DNA from: Deltaproteobacteria bacterium
GTDB taxonomy: Bacteria > Myxococcota_A > Polyangia > Polyangiales > JADJMO01
Direction of reading: 5' to 3'
Length of the DNA: 64,000 nucleotides
Assembly (NCBI GenBank): GCA_025363655.1
Contig: JANYDK010000032.1
Coordinates: forward strand, 87,967-151,966
The notes under the pieces are model-generated. The model did not search any database, was not told the DNA's origin, and worked only from the letters and a program-made list of their open reading frames with translations. The position numbers and the translations under genes are program-made. Below, one piece after another: positions 40,652-49,864 of this stretch (its first letter is position 1; the number at the start of each line of letters is the position of its first letter).

Positions 40652-41146
40652 CTACGAGTGCCCGCCCGAGACGCCGTCGACCCAGCGCTGCGCGGTCGCG
40701 GACGTGAGTGTGAAGCTCGCCTCGACGCGCGCCCGCGAGACGACCGTGCCCTCTCTGTCGAAGACGGTGACGATCCCGTGGGGATCATCGTCGTCGGGTA
40801 CGATGTCGAGATCGACCCGAAGGCGCGCGCCGTCCGCCCCTTGGACGTTCGTGCTGCGGTGCAGCTGCGCGTTGCGCTGCTGCAGGTGTCGCGCGCGCAC
40901 CTCGTTCGCGGTCTTCACCAGTACGGCGAAGGCGCTCACGTCGATCGGCTTCGGGTTGCGCTTGTCGCGTCCCATCGTCCACGGGCCCACGAGCGCGGGC
41001 TCCGTCTCGCCCTCGGCGGTCATCTCTACCGCCCACCCGTCGTCGTTCTCGTTCTTGATGATCTTGGCCGACCACCCGTCCGCCCGCCACAGCTTCGGAT
41101 CCTGTTCCTCGGGCCTGAGCGGGCGATCGATCGTGGTCATGTCCAA
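40652..41146 (-). CDS. Hypothetical protein in apparent operon with the TIGR02996 gene
   Basis: Coding-like ORF (RADGWSAKIIKNENDDGWAVEMTAEGETEPALVGPWTMGRDKRNPKPID); 39-bp gap to the next gene on the same strand. Confidence 0.65.
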   Translation of the reverse strand: MDMTTIDRPLRPEEQDPKLWRADGWSAKIIKNENDDGWAVEMTAEGETEPALVGPWTMGRDKRNPKPIDVSAFAVLVKTANEVRARHLQQRNAQLHRSTNVQGADGARLRVDLDIVPDDDDPHGIVTVFDREGTVVSRARVEASFTLTSATAQRWVDGVSGGHS

Positions 41147-41465
41147 CGGCTATGGGCCGGCGCTATCGGGAATTCCAGCGCGGCAGGTCACGCGAGTGAC
41201 GAAGCCCTTCTGCGCGCGCGATCGAGCGCGTGGACGTGACGTGGCGGAAGGGTCCGCTGGCGGTGCCGAGCCGCCGTCTGCCACGGCGATCCCGTTGCAT
41301 GCCATCGCGCGGGAAGTGGCAGCGCGACGAGAGACACGCCGCCGAACGCCCGCCCGCCGTCGAATTTCATTCGGGTGACGGCGATCGCTCTCGGCACACC
41401 GGCTGCAGTGGGGCCGAACGCTCGCCGCCGGTCGGGCGAGCTCCAACCCTCCGCAGGAGACGCTC

Positions 41466-42572
41466 ATGTCCCGTTCGATTTTCACCCTCCCTCTTCTCGC
41501 CGCGCTCGCCCTCGCAAGCGGCTGTACTGCTCTCCCGCAAGGTGCGGAGGACGAAGCCACTGGCACATCCTCCGATGCCCTCAGCCTCCTCAACTGGTGG
41601 GCGACCAGCGAGGTGATCGGCCCGCACGCCGAGTCCTATCGCGGCGCCCAGGTCGCGACCCTCGACGGCGTGACGTACATGGTCCATTCGGGCCGCTGTG
41701 GCTCGTGGACCTGCGGCGGCGCGGGCGAGTCGAAGGAGATCTGGTGGAGCAAGCTCGGCACTGCTGGGTGGGGGCCGCACCAGAAGATCTCGGGCCAGTC
41801 TGCCGCGCACAAGGTCAGCCTCGCCGCCTTCAATGGCTATCTCTACATGATTCACAGCGGTAGCGACGACGGCTCGACCGACGTCTGGCTCTCGCGTTTC
41901 TCGCCCGCTTCGCAGACGTGGTCGGCCAATTACCGGCTCTCCTACTCGAGTAAGGGTGGTCCGCCCGCCATCGCCGCGTTCGGCAGCTCGCTCCGCTTCG
42001 TCGGCGTCAACCCGGCCAACGATCAACTGTGGATGGCGAGCATGGACGGCGGCGAGGTGTTCACGCCCGCGCAGCTCCTCTCCGGCCAGTACTCGGTGTC
42101 GCGCGTCTCGCTCGCGGTCTTCGGCACCAAGACCATGCCGGCGCGGCTCTTCATGGCGCACCGCGCGGGGGCGACCAGCGACGTCGTCTACAACTCGTTC
42201 AACGGCGCGTCGTGGGGCGCCGATCTGACGATCCCGGTCGGGCCGGCGGGAGCGGCACTCCAGGCAACCGAGCCGGTGCTCGCGAGCTCGGGAAGTTACC
42301 TCCACCTCATCCATCGCCGTCCGGGCTCCGATGCCGTGTGGTGGACGTACTTCGACGGCACGAGCTGGCCGAGCGAGATCACCCTTGGGACCCGAACCAC
42401 GACGTACGACCCTTCCCTCGCCACGACGAGCACGGGCATGGTGCTGATCACCACCACGAACGACACGTGGAACACCCACGTGGAGTCGCGCTACCTCTGG
42501 AGCTCGCTCTACACCGCGCCGCTGATCTTCTTCCCCACGGCCGCTCCCGCGCCGACCGTCGTCTCGCCGTGA
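41466..42572 (+). CDS. Secreted beta-propeller/lectin-like lipoprotein
   Basis: MSRSIFTLPLLAALALASGCTAL lipobox; repeated Trp/Gly blade motifs; RBS AGGAGA. Confidence 0.78.
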   Translation: MSRSIFTLPLLAALALASGCTALPQGAEDEATGTSSDALSLLNWWATSEVIGPHAESYRGAQVATLDGVTYMVHSGRCGSWTCGGAGESKEIWWSKLGTAGWGPHQKISGQSAAHKVSLAAFNGYLYMIHSGSDDGSTDVWLSRFSPASQTWSANYRLSYSSKGGPPAIAAFGSSLRFVGVNPANDQLWMASMDGGEVFTPAQLLSGQYSVSRVSLAVFGTKTMPARLFMAHRAGATSDVVYNSFNGASWGADLTIPVGPAGAALQATEPVLASSGSYLHLIHRRPGSDAVWWTYFDGTSWPSEITLGTRTTTYDPSLATTSTGMVLITTTNDTWNTHVESRYLWSSLYTAPLIFFPTAAPAPTVVSP

Positions 42573-42707
42573 CGGCTGCGTCGGATACGGCGATGCGACT
42601 CATCGCCGTATCTGGCGGCCCTCTCTCACGCCACCCACGACTCGTTTCCTCGTATCGCTGAGGAACGAAAAATGCGCGGCGCCGCGGTGCGCAGCTAGGC
42701 TGAGCGG

Positions 42708-42896
42708 ATGATGCGCCTCGTGCTGTCGATCGTCCTCGCCGTCGGGCTGCTCGCCGCGTGTCCCGCTTCGAAGGAGGGCGCGCCGCCTGCGACGTGCGCC
42801 AAGGTCGGCGATGCGTGCACGTTCGCGCCGGGAAAGCTCGGGCTCTGCATCGAGCCGGCTGGCGGCGGCACACCGATCTGTCAGTCGCAGCACTGA
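42708..42896 (+). CDS. Small lipoprotein
   Basis: MMRLVLSIVLAVGLLAACPASK lipobox; 62 aa with Cys pairs. Confidence 0.6.
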   Translation: MMRLVLSIVLAVGLLAACPASKEGAPPATCAKVGDACTFAPGKLGLCIEPAGGGTPICQSQH

Positions 42897-43124
42897 TGCT
42901 TCGTCGCGCGGGCGAACCTCCGACGAGGTGCTCACGACGGAAGTGTCTCCGCCTCCAGGACAGCTCTGCTCCCGAGATGGAGCCGCGCACCTTCGGTCAG
43001 ACGGTTGCTCGCGCCGGTGACGTCAACGGACGCGACGACGCGCCGGGTGCTTGGCCCAGTGATCCGTAACGCCGGCTCTCCTGAGGAGCGCCACCACGCG
43101 GCAAGCTGCTAAGGTCGACGAAAC

Positions 43125-43742
43125 GTGGCCTCCGCCGAGCTCCGTTACTCCGTCGCCCGCGGCTCGATGTCCGGCACCCCCATCGTCGGGGCCGTCGATC
43201 ACTTCGTCGCCCGCCACGGGCGCGCAGCGGGCTACGAGGTGCGCGCCCGCCTGCCCGCGCCCTGGACCGAGTGGATCGATCCGAACGCCCCGAGCTTCGG
43301 GCTCCTGGGGAGCCGCTGGTATCCCTATCCGTTCGTCGGCGCGCTGGCGCGGACGATGGCCGCCGCGGTGCGAGTGACGGACGAGGACTCCTTCGTGCGC
43401 GACCTCGCCGTCGCCGGGATCGACGCCGCGATGGGCACGGCGATGCGCATCGTCCTGCGCTACGCGGTGTCGCCGACCGCGCTCGCAAGCAAGGCCGAGG
43501 AGTCGTGGCGACTCTTCCACGACTCAGGTCGACTCTTGGTCCTCTCGCTCACCGGCAACGAGCTCGTCACGCAGGTCGCCGAGTGGCCAGGGCACGACGT
43601 CGTCGTCTGCAAGCTCAACATGGAGGTCCAGCGCCGCCTCCTCGAGCGCACCGGCGCGCGTCATGTCATCGGCCACCGCGACAAGTGCGTGGCGTGGGGA
43701 CACGCCGCCTGCGTCAGCCGGGTGCGCTGGAGCGAGAGGTAG
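43125..43742 (+). CDS. TIGR02265/DUF2378-like protein
   Basis: SRWYPYPFVGALARTMAAAV...RDLAVAGIDAAMGTAMRIVLRYAVSPTALASKAEESWRLFHDSGRL resembles the TIGR02265 pattern. Confidence 0.6.
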   Translation: MASAELRYSVARGSMSGTPIVGAVDHFVARHGRAAGYEVRARLPAPWTEWIDPNAPSFGLLGSRWYPYPFVGALARTMAAAVRVTDEDSFVRDLAVAGIDAAMGTAMRIVLRYAVSPTALASKAEESWRLFHDSGRLLVLSLTGNELVTQVAEWPGHDVVVCKLNMEVQRRLLERTGARHVIGHRDKCVAWGHAACVSRVRWSER

Positions 43743-44017
43743 CCGATCGCCTGCTACCCTCGGCGCGCTCGCTCGCCGCGATCCCGCAGTCGCACCGGCT
43801 CCCGGCGAAGCTGCGCCTCCTGTCGACGAAGCGGCCGTGAGACCAGAGCCCGCGAGGGCATCTCCGCATCGGCGATCCACCCTCGCGGTGTTGCATGCAA
43901 CGCCGCGCCGGAATTCATCCGCCCGACGCCGGCGTCGTCGACGCGCTTGCCGTCCGCAGAAACGTCGCTCAGATGCGCTGCGACGCGACTGGGCATGCTC
44001 CGTGCTCGGCGGCCGAC

Positions 44018-45316
44018 ATGCACGTTGCCTCCCTCACGCTCGCACGCTCGCTCGCCTTCGCGCTCCCCACCCTGATCTTGGCGTCGAGTGGCTGCGCCGC
44101 GCCCACCCAAGCCGACGACGGCGCGGAGAACTCGCTCGCGACGGTCGGCGAGCCGCTCGCCGGTGGTAGTTTCGACGCCAACGGCGACGGCGTCGCCGAC
44201 ACGTTCTCGGTCTCGTCGAGCGGCGTGTCGATCACCAACGGCCAGACGCACACGAGCCACTTCTACAACCTCACCGGCGCCTTCTCCGTATACGGCCACG
44301 CCGACACCGACGGGCAGCCAGGCGAGGAGCTGGTGGTCGTCGCCGGCGGCGGCGTGTCGGTCCTCCGCGACCGCAATTTCAGCTCGTTCTTCTACAATTT
44401 CACGGGTCCCTTCGCGATCAACACCGTCGCCGACTGCGACGGCTGGCCGGGGGCCGAGATCGTCGTCGTCACGAGCGGCGGCATCAGCACGTTGAGAGAC
44501 CGCAACCGGAGCAACCACTTCTACAACTTCACCGGCAACTTCGCGATCAAGGCGGTGTCCGACACCGACGGGTATGCGGGCGCGGAGATCGTGGTCGTCA
44601 CCACCGGCGGGGTCTCGACCCTGCGAGACCGCAACACGAGTGACGCCTTTTACAACTTCAGCGGCAACTTCGTCGTCAACGCGGTGAAAGACACCGACGG
44701 CAGGCCAGGCGACGAGCTGGTGATCGCCACGACGAGCGGGCTCCTGCTGCTCTCCGACTCCAACGGCTCGAGCCGGAGCTACGCCATCTCCTCGAGCTTC
44801 GGGATCAACACCGTCACCGACACGGACGGGGTCGCGGGCGGCGAGGTGGTCCTCACACGCGCCGGGGAGATCGCCGTGCTCTCCGACCGCACCGGCGCGA
44901 TTCGCTCGTATCTGATATCGGGCGACTACAAGATCAACAAAGCCTCCGAGACCAATGGCGTCGCGGGCGACGAGCTGGTCGTGGTCATCGGCACGGGCAT
45001 CCGGGTGATCGACGATCACGCGCACGCGTACAAGGACTACGCCATCTCGAGCGACTTCACCGTGGCCGGCGTCGTCGATACCGACGGGCAGCCGGGCGCC
45101 GAGGTCGTCGTCGTGGTGCCCGGCGGTGCACGCCCCGGCATCGTCGTGCTCCACCCGCGCGTGAAGACGTCCAAGGAGTACGGGTTCGCCCCGATCCCGA
45201 TCGTCGAGTCGATGTCGGACCGCGACGGCAAGCCGGGCGCCGAGATCGTAGTGCGCCGAGGGACGTCCTTGCACTGGCTGATCACCGACCGCACTGGGAC
45301 GGTGGTGCCGCTCTGA
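44018..45316 (+). CDS. FG-GAP/VCBS-type repeat lipoprotein
   Basis: Lipobox LILASSGCAAP; about eight approximately 43-aa repeats with DTDGxPGxE motifs. Confidence 0.85.
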   Translation: MHVASLTLARSLAFALPTLILASSGCAAPTQADDGAENSLATVGEPLAGGSFDANGDGVADTFSVSSSGVSITNGQTHTSHFYNLTGAFSVYGHADTDGQPGEELVVVAGGGVSVLRDRNFSSFFYNFTGPFAINTVADCDGWPGAEIVVVTSGGISTLRDRNRSNHFYNFTGNFAIKAVSDTDGYAGAEIVVVTTGGVSTLRDRNTSDAFYNFSGNFVVNAVKDTDGRPGDELVIATTSGLLLLSDSNGSSRSYAISSSFGINTVTDTDGVAGGEVVLTRAGEIAVLSDRTGAIRSYLISGDYKINKASETNGVAGDELVVVIGTGIRVIDDHAHAYKDYAISSDFTVAGVVDTDGQPGAEVVVVVPGGARPGIVVLHPRVKTSKEYGFAPIPIVESMSDRDGKPGAEIVVRRGTSLHWLITDRTGTVVPL

Positions 45317-45563
45317 TCCGCGAACGCGTCGGTGTCGTCGTCAATGGCGGATAGGTCGTCAGTTTGCCAGGCGCTCCAGGACCGATCGGCGCTGCGAACG
45401 GAACCCTTCGTCTCTGGCTCGACTCGTCATCGACCTCGCATGACCACGCTGTACAATGGCGTGACGAGCATTTTTCAGCACCCTGCTCGGGCACAGGGAG
45501 CTCGATCGAGCGTTGGATGGCTCGATTCCGCAACCGCGGCCACGCCGGTGTCGAGTCTCCTGC

Positions 45564-46337
45564 ATGCACCTCGCAACCCTCGCCGTCGTGGCCGTCTCGT
45601 TCTGTGCTGCATCTCCGTTGCTCGGGTGTGGCGGCTCCGTCGCCGCCTCGTCCGACCGAGCGGACGTCGGCAGCGTGGGCCTCGTCGACGCGCACGGGCC
45701 CGACAAGCCCGACGTAGATCCTGCTCCGAGCGACGGCGGCCCCGTCGACGGCGGTTCATTCGGTCTCGACGTCGACCTCGTCGACACCAACGACGAGCCA
45801 AAACCGACCACGTCGCCACCGCCGGAACTGCCGCCGCCCCAGCCGGAGAGGGCAGAGACGCCGAGCAGCTCGTTCTACGGATGGCAGAACCTCACGGGCG
45901 GGTACGCGGGCACCGCCGTGGCACTCGGCTCGTTCTTCGGCCGTCAGTATCAAAGGTTGAACGGAGGCACGGCCGTCGGATTCGTCATCTTCGGGCTCGG
46001 CAGCCCCGTCGTGCACTGGGCGCACGGTCACGCGCTTCGCGGCTTCGCGGCCCTCGGGCTCAACGTGGTGCTGCCGGTCGTCACGGGGCTCATCGGCTCC
46101 TACGGCGATCACTGCACCGGGCACGAGGAATGCGAGGTCGATCTGACGCCCCTCTACGTCGGTGTGACGGTCGGCATGCTTGCGGCGCCGGTGATCGATG
46201 CGCTGACGATGGGCTACGAGGACGCGCCCATCGAACCGAAGAAGCTCACCTCCGCCGAGCCCTCGACGTGGCATCCGAGAGCGTGCAGATCGCGCGTAAG
46301 GACGCCCACGGGGTCGCGACGACGCTGCTCGGTGTGA
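45564..46337 (+). CDS. Lipoprotein with hydrophobic C-terminal segments
   Basis: MHLATLAVVAVSFCAASPLLGCGG lipobox, Asp-rich linker, two or three hydrophobic segments. Confidence 0.72.
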   Translation: MHLATLAVVAVSFCAASPLLGCGGSVAASSDRADVGSVGLVDAHGPDKPDVDPAPSDGGPVDGGSFGLDVDLVDTNDEPKPTTSPPPELPPPQPERAETPSSSFYGWQNLTGGYAGTAVALGSFFGRQYQRLNGGTAVGFVIFGLGSPVVHWAHGHALRGFAALGLNVVLPVVTGLIGSYGDHCTGHEECEVDLTPLYVGVTVGMLAAPVIDALTMGYEDAPIEPKKLTSAEPSTWHPRACRSRVRTPTGSRRRCSV

Positions 46338-46394
46338 CCGGCAGCTTCTAGCCTCGGCACCCCCCTTCGGGCCCTCGCTGCAAGCGCTTCAACG

Positions 46395-46690
46395 CCTCCG
46401 AACCGTCCCACCCTCGCTCGCGCGAGGCGCGTTCGACCCTCCGAACCGTCCCTCCCACGTTGCCGGCAAGCATCTCGAGGCTCCGAACCGGCCCGTCCGA
46501 GCTTGCGACCGAGCTTCGAGACCCTCCGAACCGGCCCGCCGCTCGCGCCGGCAAGCAGTTGGACCCTCCGAACCGGCCTGCCATGCTTGCTTCAAGCATT
46601 CCGACCCTCCGAACCGGCCCGCCATGCTTGCTTCAAGCATTCCGACCCTCCGAACCCGGTCGCGCCCGGCGAAGCGAAGGCGCGAGCGCG
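46395..46690. repeat. About 42-bp tandem repeat array, 7 units, with unit-specific dyads
   Basis: CCTCCGAACCGKCC-like core at 46395, 46438, 46480 (variant), 46523, 46565, 46606 and 46647; spacing 43/42/43/42/41/41. Confidence 0.88.
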
Positions 46691-46696
46691 GTCGTT

Positions 46697-46960
46697 TCAC
46701 GGCATCCCCGCAACGTTGCCGGCGCCGGCGCTGTCGGCTCCCATCTTCGGCTTCGTGCACTTCTCGAGCACGTCATCGACGAACGGGTGGCAGTACGAGG
46801 CGGCGGAGTTGATGCTGGCGCACGTCGGAGCGGTGTCGAGATCGACCGCGGGTTTCTCCTCAGGAGCCGGCTTCGGGGAGGGTCGGCTCCGGCCGCTTCG
46901 GGCCGCCACGGCGCTCCGCGATGGATTGGCTCGCCCGGCACCGAGTGATACCGAACGTCC
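46697..46960 (-). CDS. Possible small Cys-containing protein
   Basis: KPAPEEKPAVDLDTAPTCASINSAASYCHPFVDDVLEKCTKPKMGADSAGAGNVAGMP looks protein-like; start undefined. Confidence 0.3.
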   Translation of the reverse strand, partial: GRSVSLGAGRANPSRSAVAARSGRSRPSPKPAPEEKPAVDLDTAPTCASINSAASYCHPFVDDVLEKCTKPKMGADSAGAGNVAGMP

Positions 46961-46961
46961 T

Positions 46962-48149
46962 GTGCACGCGCCCTCCGCCCCCTGCATCGCAGCCGTGATC
47001 CTGTTCGGCATTCCGGCGTGTTCCTCGAGCTCGTCGTCCGTCGAACCAGCGGACTCGACGGCGGCATCGGACGGTGCCGTCGACGACTCCTTGGACATCG
47101 ACGGTTCGTTCGACGGCGCGTCGGAGGTCACCGCGCTCGACGCGGGCGACGCGGCTGCCCACGACGCAGCACCTGCAGACGCGCCGAGCGAGACGCTGCG
47201 GTTCGCCTTCGTCGGGTGCAACCGCCTTCAGTCGAAGGACGCGACGGCGGCGAACCCCAGCACCGCCAACGTCGCGCAGCTGCAGCGCACCTTCGACGAG
47301 ATCGCCGCGCTCGATCCGAAGCCGTCGGTCTTCTTCCTGGCCGGAGATCTGGTGCTCGGCCTCACCGACGCGCCGACGTTGAAGGCGCAACTCGAAGCGT
47401 GGAAGCCGCTCTGGGAGGCCTCTTCCGCGAAGGCGGCGGGCATTCGATTGATCGCGCTGCCCGGCAATCACGAGGCCGAGACGAAGGACGCGAGCGGAAC
47501 CGAGGTCCCGTACGACGGCGCCGAAGCGACATGGCTCGCCGCGATGGCGCCGTACATCGCCGGGTCGAACGGTCCGACCGCTGGCGGCGCGGACGGCCTC
47601 GCCACCGATCAGAGCCGCCTCACGTACTCGTTCGACATCGGCGCCACGCACTTCGTGGTGCTCGACACCGATCCGATGGGGACGGCGGGCGGCACCGTGC
47701 CGGTGAAGTGGATCCACGCCGATCTTGCGGCCGCGCGGGCGGCCGGCGCCAAGCACATCTTCGCGCTCGGCCACAAGCCGGCCTATCCCGCGCCGGCCGC
47801 GCCAACCGACGGCTTCACCGACGCGACGACGCGTGACGCGTTCTGGAGCGCCCTCGAGTCGGTGCACGCCGAAGCGATGCTCGCGGCGCACAATCATCTC
47901 TGGTTCTCGACCCAACCTCATACCGGCTCGACGTGGCAGATCGTCGCCGGGAACGGCGGGAGCAAGCTGGAGAAGGGCGTCACCGGCGCCGACGCTTACT
48001 ATGGCTTCACCGTCGTCGACGTCGCCGCGACGACGGTCACGCTGACCAGCTACGGTCGCGCGCTCCCCGTTGCCGGTTACGCTGCCGCGGCACCCGCGAC
48101 CGAGACGCCCACGACCGTTCGAGCGAAGCTGGATTTGACGGTGAAGTGA
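46962..48149 (+). CDS. Metallophosphoesterase-family lipoprotein
   Basis: GTG start; lipobox LFGIPACSSS; RFAFVGCNRLQ, FFLAGDLVLGL, LIALPGNHEAE, IFALGHKPAYP, MLAAHNHLWF. Confidence 0.82.
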   Translation: MHAPSAPCIAAVILFGIPACSSSSSSVEPADSTAASDGAVDDSLDIDGSFDGASEVTALDAGDAAAHDAAPADAPSETLRFAFVGCNRLQSKDATAANPSTANVAQLQRTFDEIAALDPKPSVFFLAGDLVLGLTDAPTLKAQLEAWKPLWEASSAKAAGIRLIALPGNHEAETKDASGTEVPYDGAEATWLAAMAPYIAGSNGPTAGGADGLATDQSRLTYSFDIGATHFVVLDTDPMGTAGGTVPVKWIHADLAAARAAGAKHIFALGHKPAYPAPAAPTDGFTDATTRDAFWSALESVHAEAMLAAHNHLWFSTQPHTGSTWQIVAGNGGSKLEKGVTGADAYYGFTVVDVAATTVTLTSYGRALPVAGYAAAAPATETPTTVRAKLDLTVK

Positions 48150-48254
48150 CCTCGGCGAGTGGATCGACGGGCCGTGTCACGCCCCCGGCCACGTGATCTT
48201 CCCCCGCTTTGGTGGACAGGTTGATTATGCAGCCGTCTCGACCATGGCGGTCTT

Positions 48255-48430
48255 CTATTCGAATTCGATGGGACTGACGTAGCCGAGGTGAGAGTGCAGT
48301 CGCTCGGGGCTGTAGAAGTTCTGGATGTACTCGCCGATCGAGAATTCAGCCGCGGCCCGGGTCGGTACCAAGCGTGATCGATGACGTCGACGCGCGCGGT
48401 GGCGAAGAAGCTCTCGGCAAAGCGGGGGAT
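48255..48430 (-). pseudogene. IS3-family transposase (OrfB) C-terminal remnant
   Basis: Minus-strand AEFSIGEYIQNFYSPERLHSHLGYVSPIEFE* plus AESFFATARVDVIDHAWY in a shifted frame. Confidence 0.8.
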
Positions 48431-48571
48431 CTTCATCCGTCGCCGGACGCTGCGTGGTTTAGTCAGACTGCGGGCGGGGTCATTGCGACGAATCGGTCGT
48501 CTCAGGCGACAGGCGACGCACGCGGGGGCCCCAGTTATCAGTCGACCGCGGGTCTCGCACACCATTGGCCA

Positions 48572-49009
48572 GTGCGCGGTGCTTTCTCCCGACGTCCGGC
48601 GACCATCGCCGACCGCGACTTCCTATGGACGCTCCGTCGTGATGCGTTTCGCGAGGGTGCGGAGCCGCTCTTCGGCTGGAACGATGAACAGCGAAGAGTC
48701 GAGGCGGATGCTGAATTCGGAGCCATTCCGGTCGAGATCCTCGAACGGGACGGCAGGCCTGTTGGCTACATCTGCGTTCTCCACCGGGAGGACCACGACT
48801 TCCTCGAAGAGATTGCGCTCGCGGCTAACACGCGAAACTGCGGTCTGGGACGCAAGCTGGTCGGCGAGGTCATGAAGAGGGCTGGTGCGCGCGGCGTGCC
48901 GTTGCGGCTGAGTGTTCTGGTGAACAATCCCGCTCGACGCCTCTACGATCGGCTCGGCTTTCGCGTGACGACGCTCGTGCATCCGCGTGTCGCCATGGAG
49001 TGGTCGTAG
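48572..49009 (+). CDS. GNAT-family N-acetyltransferase
   Basis: RRPATIADRDFLWTLRRDAF...GRPVGYICVLHREDHDFLEEIALAANTRNCGLGRKLVGEVMKRAGARGVPLRLSVLVNNPARRLYDRLGF; start uncertain. Confidence 0.82.
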   Translation: MRGAFSRRPATIADRDFLWTLRRDAFREGAEPLFGWNDEQRRVEADAEFGAIPVEILERDGRPVGYICVLHREDHDFLEEIALAANTRNCGLGRKLVGEVMKRAGARGVPLRLSVLVNNPARRLYDRLGFRVTTLVHPRVAMEWS

Positions 49010-49087
49010 TGCACCCGGATGATATCGTGCAGGCGCAACGGTAGTCTGCGTCGATACCGACGCGCTCGCTGTGGCCGTCGCCTCATC

Positions 49088-49864
49088 GTGAGCGTCGAAG
49101 ACGAGGTCTCCTTGGTGCGTCGATCACTCTCCTGGTTACTAGCGGCGCCCTTGGCGTGTTCGTCTTCGTCCGCGCCGGCATCGGCCGAAGCAGGCGCGGA
49201 CGCCTACGCCGGCGACGCCGTGGTGAACGACGCGACGAACGTGGATGCTTCGACGAGCGACATGACCGACGTCAGCGACGGAGGCCCGCACGATTCGCCC
49301 TGGCCGACCTACGCCTATAGCCCGACGTCGGAGGGGTGCGACCGGACAATCTTCTACCGCGACGCACGCGGCGCTGCTGACGGCATGCTCGTCGAGCTCG
49401 TCCCGGTATCGTCGGCGGCTCGGTGCGAAGACGTCTCGAAAGCGTACTGCACTCCGGGCACGGCCCCCTGTCGCGTGAGCGGAAGTGGGTGGCCGGTGGT
49501 CGCCCCCGAGAACGCACTCCACCAATTTCAGGACTTCGGCCCGTCGGGCATGTCCGAGTACCCAGGCACCCTCGAGGGTGGCAACGAAGTGATCACGTTG
49601 CCGAGCCGAGGCATGAAGATGCTGGTTTGCGAGACGCTGCAGCTGGCAGGCGGCAGCGTACCGGCGGCCGAGGCCGATCGTTGTCTCCACGACGCGAGCT
49701 ACACGTCACCGAGCGTCGGCGGCGGCTGGTGCGTCACCAACGATCCGGCGTTGATCGGCCCTACCTGCACGGGACTCGGATCCGTGCAGGCGCTCCGACT
49801 GTTCGACATGCTCGGGCGCCAGCTCTATTTCGTGCCGCCGCGTCCCAAGCCTGACGCAGGTTGA
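49088..49864 (+). CDS. Hypothetical lipoprotein
   Basis: GTG start; SWLLAAPLACSSSSAPASAEAGADAYAGDAVVNDATNVDASTSD: lipobox and Asp-rich linker. Confidence 0.65.
   Translation: MSVEDEVSLVRRSLSWLLAAPLACSSSSAPASAEAGADAYAGDAVVNDATNVDASTSDMTDVSDGGPHDSPWPTYAYSPTSEGCDRTIFYRDARGAADGMLVELVPVSSAARCEDVSKAYCTPGTAPCRVSGSGWPVVAPENALHQFQDFGPSGMSEYPGTLEGGNEVITLPSRGMKMLVCETLQLAGGSVPAAEADRCLHDASYTSPSVGGGWCVTNDPALIGPTCTGLGSVQALRLFDMLGRQLYFVPPRPKPDAG

Noticed and set aside
39143-41239. 698-aa plus-strand ORF
   Set aside because: Antisense to the TIGR02996 gene and its neighbour; no recognisable domain
43754-45274. 506-aa minus-strand ORF with regular repeats
   Set aside because: Its repeats are the mirror of the 43-aa FG-GAP-type repeats on the plus strand
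46395-46690. CRISPR array
   Set aside because: Units are contiguous and degenerate, the dyads lie in the variable part, there are no regular unique spacers and no cas genes
46389-46760. Minus-strand ORF with GRFGGS repeats
   Set aside because: Derived from the 42-bp array, whose 41-43 bp spacing shifts frame between units; treated as non-coding repeat
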